DNA of 42,031 bases from Prevotella sp. (GTDB lineage: Bacteria > Bacteroidota > Bacteroidia > Bacteroidales > Bacteroidaceae): assembly GCA_022775105.1 (NCBI GenBank), contig JALFIX010000160.1:1-42031 (forward strand). The letters run 5' to 3'. Both the position numbers and the translations under genes were made by a program. Below, one piece after another: positions 25,091-33,759 of the stretch. The notes beneath the pieces were generated by a model. The model saw only the letters and a list, made by a program, of their open reading frames with translations. It had not been told where the DNA came from and ran no database searches. Position 1 is the first letter of the stretch. Every line of letters begins with the position of its first letter.

Positions 25091-27910
25091 TTAATCCTGC
25101 GGCAGCATGAGAATCTCAGCCCTGTTGCCAGCCTTGAGGATTTCTCCTACGGTGGCGGCAATGGTCTCCGGAGTCTGTGCATCCACCAAGGCGTCGTAGT
25201 TGGTGTCCAAGTCGATGCCGTAGCTATTATACATACTGAGAACCTGCAGCCAGTAGCTGTTGCTCTTTCTCTGGTCGGAGATGCTCTTGTGCATATATTC
25301 CTTCACCTTCTGCAGTTTGTCGGCATCCACGGTCTTGGTCATGCCGTTGATTTCCTTGCGCATGATGTCGAACACCTGCTCAGCCATCTCCGGCTTCAGC
25401 GGGCAGTATGCCAAGATACGTGTCATCTCCTCGAAGTCGTTCTTTGAAGTTCTTGCCACGGCACCGCAGCTGTATGCAGCACCGGCATCCTCGCGTATTG
25501 ACTTCAGATATATCATACTGAGAATCTGTCCTGCAATGCTTGCGCGTATTGAGTTCTCCAATGAGAAAGGCAACTTGTCGGTGTACCATACAACGATTGA
25601 GTTGGCCTGCGGAGTCTCCATCTTGCGCTTGAAGTGGTTGATGGCCTCACCCTTGAAGTTGGTGACGATGTTCTTGCCCTTCACCACTTTCTTCTGTGAA
25701 GGCAGCGATGCGATGTACTGCTCGATGAGCGGACGTATGGTAGCCTCGTCGTAGTTACCCACGATGGTGAATGTGAAGGCGGCGGCATTGGCAGTCTGCT
25801 CCTTTGCAATCTGTAGTATGCGGTCATAGCTGATGTTCTGGAGGTCGGCGAGCTTCAGCTCCATGTCATAAGGGTTGTGAGCCGAGATGGTGGCAGACAC
25901 GGAGTCGTTGAAGGCTGCTTCGGGCGATACCTCGCGGTTGCGCAGTTCGGTCTCCATAGTGCTCATAACGCTTGCGAATGACTTCTCGTCCTTCTTGATG
26001 TTGGTGAAGTAGAGGTGAACGAGCTGGAGCATGGTCTCCACGTCCTTCGGTGTTGAATTACCAGAAACATTCACGCGTGTTCTTGTCACGTCGAGTGTTG
26101 CGCCGGCAATCTTTCCAGCGAGAGCCTTCTGCAACTCAGTGTTGGAGAAGTTGCCAAGTCCCGAAGCCTCCATTGCATTTCCGAACACCTTGAAGTTGGT
26201 GTAGTCTTCCTTGCCGTAGAGTGATGCACCTCCGAAGCCCTCACCGCTCAGCAGCACCTGATCTTGCTTGAGGTCGGTCTTCTTCAGTATCACCTTTGCT
26301 CCGTTTGAGAGCAGCAGTTCGGTATATCCTAACTTGTCGTTCTTTGTTTCCTTCTTGATAGAACCCTTCTTGGGCAGTGTTGTCATGATAGGCTCGTCCT
26401 TCACGTTGTCCACGTATGCCTCGAGTTTCTCAGCCCTCACGTCGTTGACAGCCTTGAGCAGGCTCTCCTTGGTGGGATAAGCCTTGCCTTCCTTCTCGTT
26501 GTTGAAGTTGATAATCACCACGTTGGAGTCGTTCTTCTGTGCCAACTGTCCGAGCAACTGGTTGATAGCCTCTACGGGTATGTTGGGCACCACCTGCTTC
26601 ATCACCTGATAGTAGTCGTCAAGAGAAGGGATAGGCTCCTTGTCGAGGAAGTGATTCTTGTACTCGTTCACAAACTGCGAGTTATATCTCTTGTCCTTGT
26701 TGCTGTACATCTTGTCGAGCTTGCTCATATAATCCTGCACGTAGCGCTTGTACTCAGTGGGAGTAATGCCAAACTGGGCAGCACGAAGCACCTCGCGATA
26801 CACTGCCGCAAGAGACTCCTCGATGGTCTTGCCTTCCTTTGGAACAGCCACAAAACCGATGGCGTCCTTTGTCTTGGCAAAGATGTAGTTGCCGTATTCC
26901 ATCTGACCGCTCACATAGGGGCAGGCAGGATCCTGCTGCAGTTCGGCAAGACGGGTGTTCACTGTTCCTACAACAGCGTTTTTCACGTAGTCGATGAAGA
27001 GATACTGCATAGACGCCTTCAACTCATCAGGTATCGGGTCGCACTTGATAAACATCTCCACGAAGTTCACCGTCTGCTCCTTGTCCTTGTCAACAACCAC
27101 GATAGGCTCTGCATTGTCGGGCACTGCCTCTGCCACAACTGGAGCTGGATTCTCGGGCATCTTGATTGAGCCGAACATGTCCTTAATCTTCTGCTCCACA
27201 TAATCCACGTCGATATCACCGACAACAATGATTCCCTGGTTGTCAGGACGATACCACTTCTCATAGTAGTCGCGAAGCACCTGATACTTGAAGTTGTCGA
27301 TAACTGACATCAGACCGATGGGGAATCTCACTCCGTACTTACTGCCGGGATAGAGGGTCGGAAGGTTACGCTCGAACATGCGCGAAGATGCACTTGTTCT
27401 CATTCTCCACTCCTCGTGGATAACGCCGCGTTCCTTGTCGATTTCCTCAGGGTCGAGGGTCAAGCCGTCAGCCCAGTCGCTGAGGATGAGCAGACATGAA
27501 TCGACAACATTCTTCTCCTTCGACGGCACATTACTTATATTATATACCGTCTCGGCGATGCTTGTATATGCGTTGAGGTCTGTTCCGAACTTAATACCCT
27601 TCGACTCGCACCATCTGAGGATGCCGTCGCCGGGGAAATGCTTAGTGCCGTTAAAGCACATGTGCTCAAGGAAGTGAGCGAGACCTCTCTGCTCTTCCTC
27701 CTCCTGGATTGAGCCTACTTTCTGTGCGATGTAGAACTCGGCACGGTTCTCGGGCCAGTTGTTGTAACGGATGTAATAAGTCAGACCATTGTCCAACTTA
27801 CCGATGCGCACGTCCTTATCCACCGGGATAGGCGGCATCTGCATCTGTGCCATGGCTACCACTGCAAACAGCAGCATGACCATCATTGAAAATACTTTTC
27901 TTGTTTTCAT
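25091..27910 (-). CDS. M16 family zinc metalloprotease (PqqL/pitrilysin-like), exported
   Basis: The 939-residue protein starts with a signal peptide (residues 1-21, ending around VVAMAQ), so it acts in the periplasm or outside. The inverted zinc motif HFLEH is at residues 79-83, within GLAHFLEHMCFNGT, and a downstream ERGVIHEEW region provides the third ligand. Two M16 halves follow, as in the long single-chain members. Homologues in Bacteroidetes are called insulinase-like peptidases; substrates are unknown. It heads a transcript with two glycosyltransferase genes, an unusual pairing. No good promoter was seen in front; the upstream gap holds repeat copy A. Confidence 0.92.
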   Translation of the reverse strand: MKTRKVFSMMVMLLFAVVAMAQMQMPPIPVDKDVRIGKLDNGLTYYIRYNNWPENRAEFYIAQKVGSIQEEEEQRGLAHFLEHMCFNGTKHFPGDGILRWCESKGIKFGTDLNAYTSIAETVYNISNVPSKEKNVVDSCLLILSDWADGLTLDPEEIDKERGVIHEEWRMRTSASSRMFERNLPTLYPGSKYGVRFPIGLMSVIDNFKYQVLRDYYEKWYRPDNQGIIVVGDIDVDYVEQKIKDMFGSIKMPENPAPVVAEAVPDNAEPIVVVDKDKEQTVNFVEMFIKCDPIPDELKASMQYLFIDYVKNAVVGTVNTRLAELQQDPACPYVSGQMEYGNYIFAKTKDAIGFVAVPKEGKTIEESLAAVYREVLRAAQFGITPTEYKRYVQDYMSKLDKMYSNKDKRYNSQFVNEYKNHFLDKEPIPSLDDYYQVMKQVVPNIPVEAINQLLGQLAQKNDSNVVIINFNNEKEGKAYPTKESLLKAVNDVRAEKLEAYVDNVKDEPIMTTLPKKGSIKKETKNDKLGYTELLLSNGAKVILKKTDLKQDQVLLSGEGFGGASLYGKEDYTNFKVFGNAMEASGLGNFSNTELQKALAGKIAGATLDVTRTRVNVSGNSTPKDVETMLQLVHLYFTNIKKDEKSFASVMSTMETELRNREVSPEAAFNDSVSATISAHNPYDMELKLADLQNISYDRILQIAKEQTANAAAFTFTIVGNYDEATIRPLIEQYIASLPSQKKVVKGKNIVTNFKGEAINHFKRKMETPQANSIVVWYTDKLPFSLENSIRASIAGQILSMIYLKSIREDAGAAYSCGAVARTSKNDFEEMTRILAYCPLKPEMAEQVFDIMRKEINGMTKTVDADKLQKVKEYMHKSISDQRKSNSYWLQVLSMYNSYGIDLDTNYDALVDAQTPETIAATVGEILKAGNRAEILMLPQD

Positions 27911-28000
27911 CTTTATTTAAATTTTTAAATTCATTCTATACCTTAGACGTATTATCTTGGCAAAAAGCTACACCAAACAACGATTTTTTTTAATTTTTAA

Positions 28001-28140
28001 TTCTTATCCACAGACTTTTTTATCCACAGATTATCACAGATTACGTCGCGCAGCCAAAATCTGTGTTAATCCAAGATAAATTTATATCTGTGTTAATCTG
28101 TGGATCAAAATGACGCGGCAGCAACTTCTTAATTCTTCAT
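28001..28140 (-). repeat. interspersed repeat, copy A
   Basis: This copy shares a conserved core with copies B and C. On the minus strand the order is: a GAATTAAGAAG-like start at the O-methyltransferase stop codon, GTTGC-GCCGCG, TGATCCACAGATTAACACAGAT, TTGGATTAACACAGATTTTGGCTGCGC, then TGTGATAATCTGTGGATA. The last and first CACAGAT segments form inverted repeats. The distal half present in B and C is shorter here. Confidence 0.85.
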
Positions 28141-28764
28141 TAAAATGCTCAGTCCGTCTCGCAGGGGGAGTATCAATTTCTCCACCCTGTCGTCCTTTGC
28201 CACATAGTCGTTGAAGGCACGGATGCCTTGCGTCTGATGATCGTTGTCGTATTCTGGGTCAATCACATGTCCGTCCCATAGGGTGTTGTCGGCGAGGATG
28301 AATCCTCCGGGACGCAGTATCTTCAACACCATTTCGTATGTCTCGATATACGTGCGCTTGTCACCGTCTATAAAAGCCATGTCGAAGATTATGCCGAGCT
28401 TCGGTGCTTCGGTGATGGCGTCGCCGATGATGAACTCTATCTTGTCGGAGACGGCGGACCCCTCAATCCACGGACGGGTGAAGTCCTCCATCTCGTCGTT
28501 AATCTCGAAGGTATATACCTTGCCTCCATCGCCAAGCCCCTCGGCAAGACAGATGGCACTGTATCCGCTGAACGTCCCCACCTCAAGCACATTCTTCGGC
28601 TTCACCATCTTCACCAACATCTTCAGCAGTCGGCCTTGCAGATGTCCGCTCGCCATACGTCCATGCAGCGTATGTATGTTAGTGGCGCGGTAGAGGCGGT
28701 AGAGATAGTCGCCCTCAGGGGAGCTGTGCTCCCTCACATAATTATCTAAATATCCAATATCCAA
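28129..28764 (-). CDS. class I SAM-dependent O-methyltransferase
   Basis: The 211-residue product matches the catechol/caffeoyl-CoA-type O-methyltransferase group: LEVGTFSGYSAICLAEGL (SAM motif I), YTFEINDEM (motif II acid), MAFIDGDKRTYIETYE (metal and catalytic Asp), and FILADNTLWDG. The substrate is unknown. No ATG exists in frame near the N-terminus. The best start is TTG at 28764, and the frame stays open further upstream into repeat copy B. Its last codons (ATG AAG AAT TAA) come from the repeat boundary. It lies near aroQ and xerD, a frequent Bacteroidetes neighbourhood. Confidence 0.85.
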   Translation of the reverse strand: MDIGYLDNYVREHSSPEGDYLYRLYRATNIHTLHGRMASGHLQGRLLKMLVKMVKPKNVLEVGTFSGYSAICLAEGLGDGGKVYTFEINDEMEDFTRPWIEGSAVSDKIEFIIGDAITEAPKLGIIFDMAFIDGDKRTYIETYEMVLKILRPGGFILADNTLWDGHVIDPEYDNDHQTQGIRAFNDYVAKDDRVEKLILPLRDGLSILMKN

Positions 28765-28829
28765 TTTCTTTATACTTAATTCTTTTAACCACTGATTAAA
28801 ACGTTTTTCCCTCAGAGTTATTTGTCCAC

Positions 28830-29020
28830 AGAGTTTTTTTGTCCACAGATTATCACAGATTGTTACAGATTTCTTACAATATCAAAGATATTTTGATTAT
28901 CACAGATTACGTAGCGCAGCCAAAATCTGTGTTAATCCAAGAAAAATTTTTATCTGTGATAATATGTGGATCAAAATGAGGCGGTAGCAACTTCTTCACT
29001 CTTCATTCTTCACTCTTCAC
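28830..29020 (-). repeat. interspersed repeat, copy B
   Basis: This is the longest copy, about 190 bp. On the minus strand it begins with GAAGAGTGAAGAATGAAGAG at the aroQ stop codon, continues with GTTGCTACCGCC, and holds four CACAGAT-type segments in alternating orientation. It also has a distal block AATATCTTTGATATTGTAAG that pairs partly with itself. The same blocks in the same order appear in copy C. Confidence 0.88.
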
Positions 29021-29437
29021 TTTCAAAATCGCTTCCACCGCCAACCTATAGCTGTCCAAGCCGAATCCGCAGATCACTCCGAGACAGGCGCAGGAGATGT
29101 AGGAATGATGGCGGAACTCCTCGCGCTTGTGCACATTGGAGATGTGCACCTCAATCGTGGGACACTTCAGCGAGCGGATGCAGTCCTGCAGGGCTATGCT
29201 CGTGTGGGTATAGGCACCGGCGTTGAGCACTATGCCGTCATAGGTGAAACCCACCTCCTGCAACTTGTTTATCAGCTCGCCCTCGATGTTGCTCTGATAG
29301 TAGTCAATCTGCACGTCGGGATACTGGGCGCGCAGTTCGGGAAGATACTTCTCAAACGAACTGCTTCCGTAGATTCCTGGTTCCCTGACACCCAAGAGAT
29401 TGAGGTTGGGACCGTTGATTATCTGAATTTTCTTCAT
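29003..29437 (-). CDS. aroQ: 3-dehydroquinate dehydratase, type II
   Basis: AroQ removes water from 3-dehydroquinate in the shikimate pathway to aromatic amino acids. The 144-residue protein has the type II layout: INGPNLNLLGVREPGIYG at the N-terminus with the catalytic Tyr, QSNIEGELIN, LNAGAYTHTSIALQD, and EVHISNVHKREEFRHHSY. The last residues (KSEE) and the stop codon are encoded by the heptamer-like start of repeat copy B. It is transcribed divergently from xerD out of a 76-bp spacer with overlapping promoters. Confidence 0.97.
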   Translation of the reverse strand: MKKIQIINGPNLNLLGVREPGIYGSSSFEKYLPELRAQYPDVQIDYYQSNIEGELINKLQEVGFTYDGIVLNAGAYTHTSIALQDCIRSLKCPTIEVHISNVHKREEFRHHSYISCACLGVICGFGLDSYRLAVEAILKVKSEE

Positions 29438-29452
29438 TTTTTCTGACTTTTG

Positions 29453-29484
29453 TTTCCGTTTCTCAAATAAATTATGTAATTTTG
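29453..29484 (+). promoter_or_regulatory. predicted xerD promoter
   Basis: TAATTTTG at 29477-29484 with TTTC at 29453-29456, spaced 20 bp. The xerD ATG is 30 bp downstream. Confidence 0.6.
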
Positions 29485-29490
29485 ACGCGG

Positions 29491-29521
29491 CAAAGTTAAT
29501 AAAATATTCAATAATGACAAA
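29491..29521 (-). promoter_or_regulatory. predicted aroQ promoter, reaching into the xerD start codon region
   Basis: On the minus strand TTTG (29518-29521) and TAACTTTG (29491-29498) are 19 bp apart. The -33 box covers codons 2-3 of xerD, so the two divergent promoters cannot be occupied independently. Confidence 0.65.
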
Positions 29522-30443
29522 GAAAACGGACGTAAATATTGTGAAAGGCTACGCAAGATACCTCAAATTAGAGAGAAATCTTGCGCAAAACACTCTTGAT
29601 GCCTATCTCAACGACCTCGGTAAACTGCTGAGATACATCGACAACAACAACCTCGACCCGCTGACACTGAGACTTGAAGACCTTCAACATTTCTCAGCCA
29701 CACTTCACGACATCGGCATACAACCCGTGTCGCAATGCCGCATACTCAGTGGCGTGCGCTCCTTCTTCCGCTACCTGCAACTCGACGGCTATCGCGACGA
29801 CGACCCCACCGAACTGCTCGAATCACCGCAAATAGGGACACACCTGCCCGAGGTGCTCTCCACCGCCGAGGTGGACATGCTCGAAGCCGCCATCGACCTC
29901 TCCAAGCCCGAGGGACAGCGCAACAAGGCCATCATCGAGGTATTGTTCTCGTGCGGACTCAGGGTGAGCGAACTGGTGAACCTAAAGATTTCGAACATCT
30001 ATTTCGACGAGGAATTCGTGAGAATCATCGGCAAAGGCTCCAAGGAGCGCCTCGTGCCCATCTCGGCGAAAGCCATCCAGGAGATAAGATACTGGTTTAT
30101 GGATCGCAACCTCCTTAATATAAAAAAAGGTGAGGAGGACTATGTGTTCCTCAACCGCCGTGGTGCACACCTCACCCGCACCATGATTCTCATCATGATA
30201 AAACGCCTCGCCGCCGAAGCGGGCATACAGAAAACCATCAGTCCGCATACACTGCGCCACTCCTTCGCTACGGCACTGCTCGAAGGCGGAGCCGACCTGC
30301 GCGTCATCCAGGCACTGCTCGGACACGAGAGCATAGGCACCACGGAGATATACACCCACATCGACACTTCCACCCTGCGGCAGGAGATTCTTATGCATCA
30401 TCCACGCAACATCATGCAAAAATCAAGAAAAAACACCGAATAA
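29514..30443 (+). CDS. xerD: tyrosine recombinase XerD-like
   Basis: XerC/D recombinases resolve chromosome dimers at dif. The 309-residue protein has the SAM-like N-terminal core-binding domain (about residues 6-95) and a catalytic domain with the complete set R150, K174, H245, R248, H271 and Y280. Length and position next to aroQ fit the housekeeping Bacteroidetes XerD rather than an integrase of a mobile element. No attachment site was seen beside it. Confidence 0.93.
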   Translation: MTKKTDVNIVKGYARYLKLERNLAQNTLDAYLNDLGKLLRYIDNNNLDPLTLRLEDLQHFSATLHDIGIQPVSQCRILSGVRSFFRYLQLDGYRDDDPTELLESPQIGTHLPEVLSTAEVDMLEAAIDLSKPEGQRNKAIIEVLFSCGLRVSELVNLKISNIYFDEEFVRIIGKGSKERLVPISAKAIQEIRYWFMDRNLLNIKKGEEDYVFLNRRGAHLTRTMILIMIKRLAAEAGIQKTISPHTLRHSFATALLEGGADLRVIQALLGHESIGTTEIYTHIDTSTLRQEILMHHPRNIMQKSRKNTE

Positions 30444-30465
30444 GTCGATTTTTATCCACAAAAGC

Positions 30466-30496
30466 ATTGCAAATTGCAGGATTTTGAGTAATTTTG
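30466..30496 (+). promoter_or_regulatory. predicted rbfA promoter
   Basis: TAATTTTG at 30489-30496 with ATTG at 30466-30469, 19 bp upstream. Transcripts would carry a leader of about 185 nt containing the hairpin at 30533-30652. Confidence 0.6.
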
Positions 30497-30532
30497 CAGC
30501 GGAAATAAAAAATACTCAACTTTTGGAAAGAA

Positions 30533-30652
30533 GGGGAGTTAATGGAGTTAAGGGAGTAAAAGGAGTTAAAGACGTATGTTTTAGCTATGAAAACTCCCTT
30601 GAAGGAAGCGAAAAGACTATTGTCTTTAACTCCTTTGAACTCCTTGAACTCC
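30533..30652 (+). repeat. long imperfect inverted repeat in the rbfA leader
   Basis: The left arm (30533-30573) consists of four GGAGTTAA-type units and ends AAAGAC. The right arm (30622-30652) is the complementary series beginning GTCTTT. The inner 15 bp pair perfectly and the outer part imperfectly with one slip. The loop is about 48 nt. Because the arms are internally repetitive, alternative pairings are possible. Confidence 0.8.
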
Positions 30653-30688
30653 ATAAGTTTGATGAATCAGAAAATAAAAAATACAAAT

Positions 30689-31024
30689 ATGCAAGAAACA
30701 AGACAGAACAAGATTGCACGCCTGCTTCAGAAGGAACTGAGCGTGATATTCCAGCAGCAGACAAGGGCTATGCACGGAGTGATGGTATCGGTGACGAGAA
30801 CGAAGATCTCTCCCGACCTCAGCATCTGCACCGCCTATCTCAGCGTGTTCCCAAGCGAGAAGGCGGAGGAAATCCTAAACAACATCAAGGCCAACGAGAA
30901 GACCATACGCTACGACCTCGGACAGCGAGTGCGCTACCAGTTGCGCATCATCCCCGAACTGCGCTTCTTCATAGACGACTCGCTCGACTATATTGACCGC
31001 ATTGATGAACTGCTTAAGAATTAG
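30689..31024 (+). CDS. rbfA: 30S ribosome-binding factor A
   Basis: RbfA binds the 30S subunit during late 16S rRNA maturation and cold adaptation. The 111-residue product starting at ATG 30689 has the KH-like RbfA layout: RQNKIARLLQKELSVIFQQ, SVTRTKISPDLSICTAYLSVF, and LRIIPELRFFIDDSLDYIDRIDELL. A longer frame from 30587 would add 34 unrelated residues that come from the inverted repeat, so it is rejected. It precedes a LolC/E-like gene, a conserved pair in Bacteroidetes. Confidence 0.96.
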   Translation: MQETRQNKIARLLQKELSVIFQQQTRAMHGVMVSVTRTKISPDLSICTAYLSVFPSEKAEEILNNIKANEKTIRYDLGQRVRYQLRIIPELRFFIDDSLDYIDRIDELLKN

Positions 31025-31043
31025 GAATTAGGAATTAGGAATT
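31018..31043 (+). repeat. AATTAGG tandem heptamer at the rbfA stop codon
   Basis: Three AATTAGG units start at the rbfA stop codon (TAG is part of the unit) and fill the 24-bp spacer to the next gene. Confidence 0.8.
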
Positions 31044-31048
31044 TTAAG

Positions 31049-32275
31049 GTGAACTTTCCGTTTTTCGTAGCCCGCCGCTACCTCTTCTCCAAGAAGAGCA
31101 CCCACGCCATCAACGTCATCAGCGGCATCAGTGCCGTGGGCGTTGCCGTAGCCACCATGGCATTGGTGGTGACACTCAGTGTGTTCAATGGTTTCCACGA
31201 TCTTGTGGCAACCTTCTTCACCAATTTCGACCCGCAGCTCAAGGTGACACCCGTCAAGGGAAAGACCGCCCCTGCCGACGACCCCATCCTCACCCAAATC
31301 AGGCAGATGCCCGAAGTGGAGGTATCCACGGAGACCGTTGAGGACATGGCTCTTGCCACCTACAACGGCCGACAGGCAATGGTGATCATCAAGGGCGTGG
31401 AGGACAACTTCGACAGTCTCACCCATATCAAGGATATCGTGGTGGGCAACGGCGATTTCGAGCTTCATGCCGCCGACATGCACTACGGCATCCCCGGAAT
31501 ACGTCTCGCCGAGACCCTCCAGACTGGCTACACCTACAAGACTCCTCTTAAGATCTACGCCCCCAAGCGCGAGGGCCAACTTAACATGGCAAACCCCGAG
31601 GACGGCTTCGTCGAGGACGAGCTTTATTCCCCCGGGGTGGTGTTCATGGTGAAACAGGCAAAATACGACAAGAACCACATCCTCACGAGCATAGCATTCG
31701 CACGCAACCTCTTCGCCCAGCAGGGCATGCTCTCGTCGTTGGAGATGCGCCTTAAGCCGGGGTCCGACTTCGAGTCAGTTAAGCAGAGGATGCAGCAGGT
31801 GGCAGGAGACAAGTACCGCGTGTGCGACCGCTTTGAGCAGCAGGAAGACACCTTCAAGATAATGAAGATAGAGAAACTCATGGCCTACGTCTTCCTGACC
31901 TTTATATTAATAGTGGCGTGCTTCAACATCATCGGCAGCATCTCGATGCTCATCATCGACAAGAAGAACGACGTGCTCACCCTTCGTAATCTCGGTGCAA
32001 GCGACAAGCAGATAGTGCGCGTCTTCCTCTTCGAGGGCCGCATGATATCCGCCATAGGAGCCGTGGCAGGCATTCTCGTCGGCCTTCTGCTCTGCTGGCT
32101 TCAGCAGCGCTATGGCATAGTGGGCCTCGGCCAGAGCAGCGGTTCGTTCGTGGTTGATGCCTATCCAGTGAGCGTTCATCCCGAAGACATCCTCCTCGTC
32201 TTTGTCACCGTAATAGCCGTAGGCTGGACCGCCGTGTGGTATCCCGTGAGATACTTCGCTAAGCGCCTGCTCTAA
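31049..32275 (+). CDS. LolC/LolE-like ABC transporter permease (FtsX/MacB fold)
   Basis: The 408-residue protein has one membrane segment near residues 20-45, a large periplasmic MacB_PCD-like domain (about 50-260), and three further segments at about 275-300, 320-350 and 370-400 of the FtsX domain. The start FFVARRYLFSKKSTHAINVISGIS is typical of lipoprotein-releasing system permeases. These work with a LolD ATPase to move lipoproteins to the outer membrane; no ATPase gene is nearby. The start codon is GTG at 31049 after AAGG, with no suitable ATG. The gene ends at a bidirectional hairpin. Confidence 0.9.
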   Translation: MNFPFFVARRYLFSKKSTHAINVISGISAVGVAVATMALVVTLSVFNGFHDLVATFFTNFDPQLKVTPVKGKTAPADDPILTQIRQMPEVEVSTETVEDMALATYNGRQAMVIIKGVEDNFDSLTHIKDIVVGNGDFELHAADMHYGIPGIRLAETLQTGYTYKTPLKIYAPKREGQLNMANPEDGFVEDELYSPGVVFMVKQAKYDKNHILTSIAFARNLFAQQGMLSSLEMRLKPGSDFESVKQRMQQVAGDKYRVCDRFEQQEDTFKIMKIEKLMAYVFLTFILIVACFNIIGSISMLIIDKKNDVLTLRNLGASDKQIVRVFLFEGRMISAIGAVAGILVGLLLCWLQQRYGIVGLGQSSGSFVVDAYPVSVHPEDILLVFVTVIAVGWTAVWYPVRYFAKRLL

Positions 32276-32301
32276 CGCTTCGCCCTAAACAATAAAATGA
32301 G

Positions 32302-32333
32302 AACGGCCGGCATCGCAATGATAGCCGGCCGTT
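32302..32333. terminator. hairpin between convergent lolC-like and rhaM genes
   Basis: AACGGCCGGC (32302-32311) pairs perfectly with GCCGGCCGTT (32324-32333). It sits between the two convergent stop codons with A/T-rich flanks, so it probably terminates in both directions. Confidence 0.75.
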
Positions 32334-32355
32334 GTCATAACGAAAAAGGACATTT

Positions 32356-32673
32356 TTAATCAAGGTGGAACAGTTCCACCAGTGGGATACTGACGGGGGA
32401 GTTGTCGGGATTGACCTCCATTATGTCCGCCATCATGTCCCACCATTTTTGTGTGATTGGGTCAACGTTGGTAGTGTCCTGACTGTTGGTCTCCTTGTCG
32501 CATTTCTGCACGGCAAACAGCAGGTTGGTATCCTTGTCCCAGAAGATGCTGTAGTCGCTCACGCCCTGCTCCTTGATCATCTCCACCAGTTCAGGCCAGA
32601 TGGCGGCATGGCGCTTGGCGTATTCTTCCTCGCAGCCCTTCTTCAGGTACATCTTAAATGCAAATCTCTTCAT
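32356..32673 (-). CDS. rhaM: L-rhamnose mutarotase
   Basis: RhaM interconverts the anomers of L-rhamnose so the isomerase can use both. The 105-residue product has the family length and the motifs FKMYLKKGCEEEYAKRHAAIWPEL and SDYSIFWDKDTNLLFA, with KWWDMMADIME near the end. It is the last gene of the rhamnose operon, behind rhaT with a 33-bp spacer that contains a heptamer array. Confidence 0.95.
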   Translation of the reverse strand: MKRFAFKMYLKKGCEEEYAKRHAAIWPELVEMIKEQGVSDYSIFWDKDTNLLFAVQKCDKETNSQDTTNVDPITQKWWDMMADIMEVNPDNSPVSIPLVELFHLD

Positions 32674-32689
32674 AATTATTTATTTAAAA

Positions 32690-32708
32690 CATTCTTCACT
32701 CTTCACTT
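32690..32708 (-). repeat. short heptamer array at the rhaT stop codon
   Basis: On the minus strand GTGAAGAGTGAAGAATG follows the rhaT stop codon directly, the same unit type as at the other junctions. Confidence 0.7.
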
Positions 32709-33741
32709 AAATAAGTTGCGGCAGGAAGCTTGATATTATCAATATCACTATTCCCACTATCAGCACAGCGATGGTCTTCGACGAGCAGCCCTTCCACTCC
32801 TTGAGGATGATACCCCAGATATTGGAGAACACCACGTTGAGAGCCATCAGGATGCAGAATGAGAGGGTGGTCAGAGTGGCTGACTCGGTGAGGAATCCCT
32901 TGCCGAGCGACAGGCCGAAGAACTGACTGTACCACAACGCACCGGCAAGCAGGCAGAACAAGGCATTGTTGCCCCAAACGGCAGACTTACGATAGTCGCC
33001 CCACGTGCCGTTCTTGCTGTTCTGATAGAAACAATATACGGCGTTGGTGAGGAATCCTCCCACGGTGACGAGCATCGTGGCGGGGAGTGTCTTGTACATG
33101 TCGGGGGTGAGGTCACCGAAGTTGATATCAGCCCCGAAGGCGAGTCCCACGTTGAAGCAGCCGCTCATAAATCCTGCGAGGAGTGCGATGGCGAGTCCCT
33201 TGGGGAAGTTGAAGTCCTTGACTGCCTCCTTCTTCTGTTCCTCTGAGAGCGACGATGCCTTCATGCTTCCAGCAAGTCCGATGACGGCAATGCCGACGAG
33301 GGTTACTACAACGCCGATGATTACCGATGCCGTGAGTGATGCCAAGGCATTCTGCTCAGGGAAGAATATGTTGAGCAGAACTGGGCCCATGATGGTTCCA
33401 AGACCTGCACATGTGCCGAGGGCTATGCTCTGTCCGAGAGCCACTCCGAGATAGCGCATGGAGAGTCCGAAGGTGAGACCACCCACTCCCCACAACACTC
33501 CGAAGAGCATGGTCATGGCGACATTGAACGAGTTGTCGGCATTGAACAGCTCAAAAAGGGAATGACCGTCGGGCACGGCAAGACATGCGCCGAGCAGCGG
33601 CAACAATAGCCATGCGAAGACTCCCTGCACAATCCAGTAGCTCTCCCAACTCCAGTCCTTAATCTTGTTGATGGGCACGTAGCAACTGCTTTGGCAGAAA
33701 GCTCCGATGGCGATGATTAACAAACCTATTGTAATTTCCAT
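32707..33741 (-). CDS. rhaT: L-rhamnose/proton symporter
   Basis: RhaT imports L-rhamnose across the inner membrane with protons. The 344-residue protein has about ten membrane segments. Its N-terminal region GAFCQSSCYVPINKIKDWSWESYW matches the RhaT family, as does LRYLG-type sequence around GLSMRYLGVALGQSIALG. It starts 18 bp after rhaA. A signal peptide is absent, as expected for the family. Confidence 0.95.
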   Translation of the reverse strand: MEITIGLLIIAIGAFCQSSCYVPINKIKDWSWESYWIVQGVFAWLLLPLLGACLAVPDGHSLFELFNADNSFNVAMTMLFGVLWGVGGLTFGLSMRYLGVALGQSIALGTCAGLGTIMGPVLLNIFFPEQNALASLTASVIIGVVVTLVGIAVIGLAGSMKASSLSEEQKKEAVKDFNFPKGLAIALLAGFMSGCFNVGLAFGADINFGDLTPDMYKTLPATMLVTVGGFLTNAVYCFYQNSKNGTWGDYRKSAVWGNNALFCLLAGALWYSQFFGLSLGKGFLTESATLTTLSFCILMALNVVFSNIWGIILKEWKGCSSKTIAVLIVGIVILIISSFLPQLI

Positions 33742-33759
33742 TTTGTTTCAAAAGCAAAA

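Noticed and set aside
29514..30443. Tyrosine recombinase as a mobile-element integrase
   Set aside because: Length, complete XerD-like motif set and the aroQ neighbourhood point to the housekeeping recombinase.
30587..30688. Longer N-terminus for RbfA
   Set aside because: The extra 34 residues are encoded by the leader inverted repeat; the ATG at 30689 gives the usual RbfA start.
30484..30996. 170-codon frame overlapping rbfA in another frame
   Set aside because: Its first part is translated repeat DNA and the rest is a shadow of rbfA.
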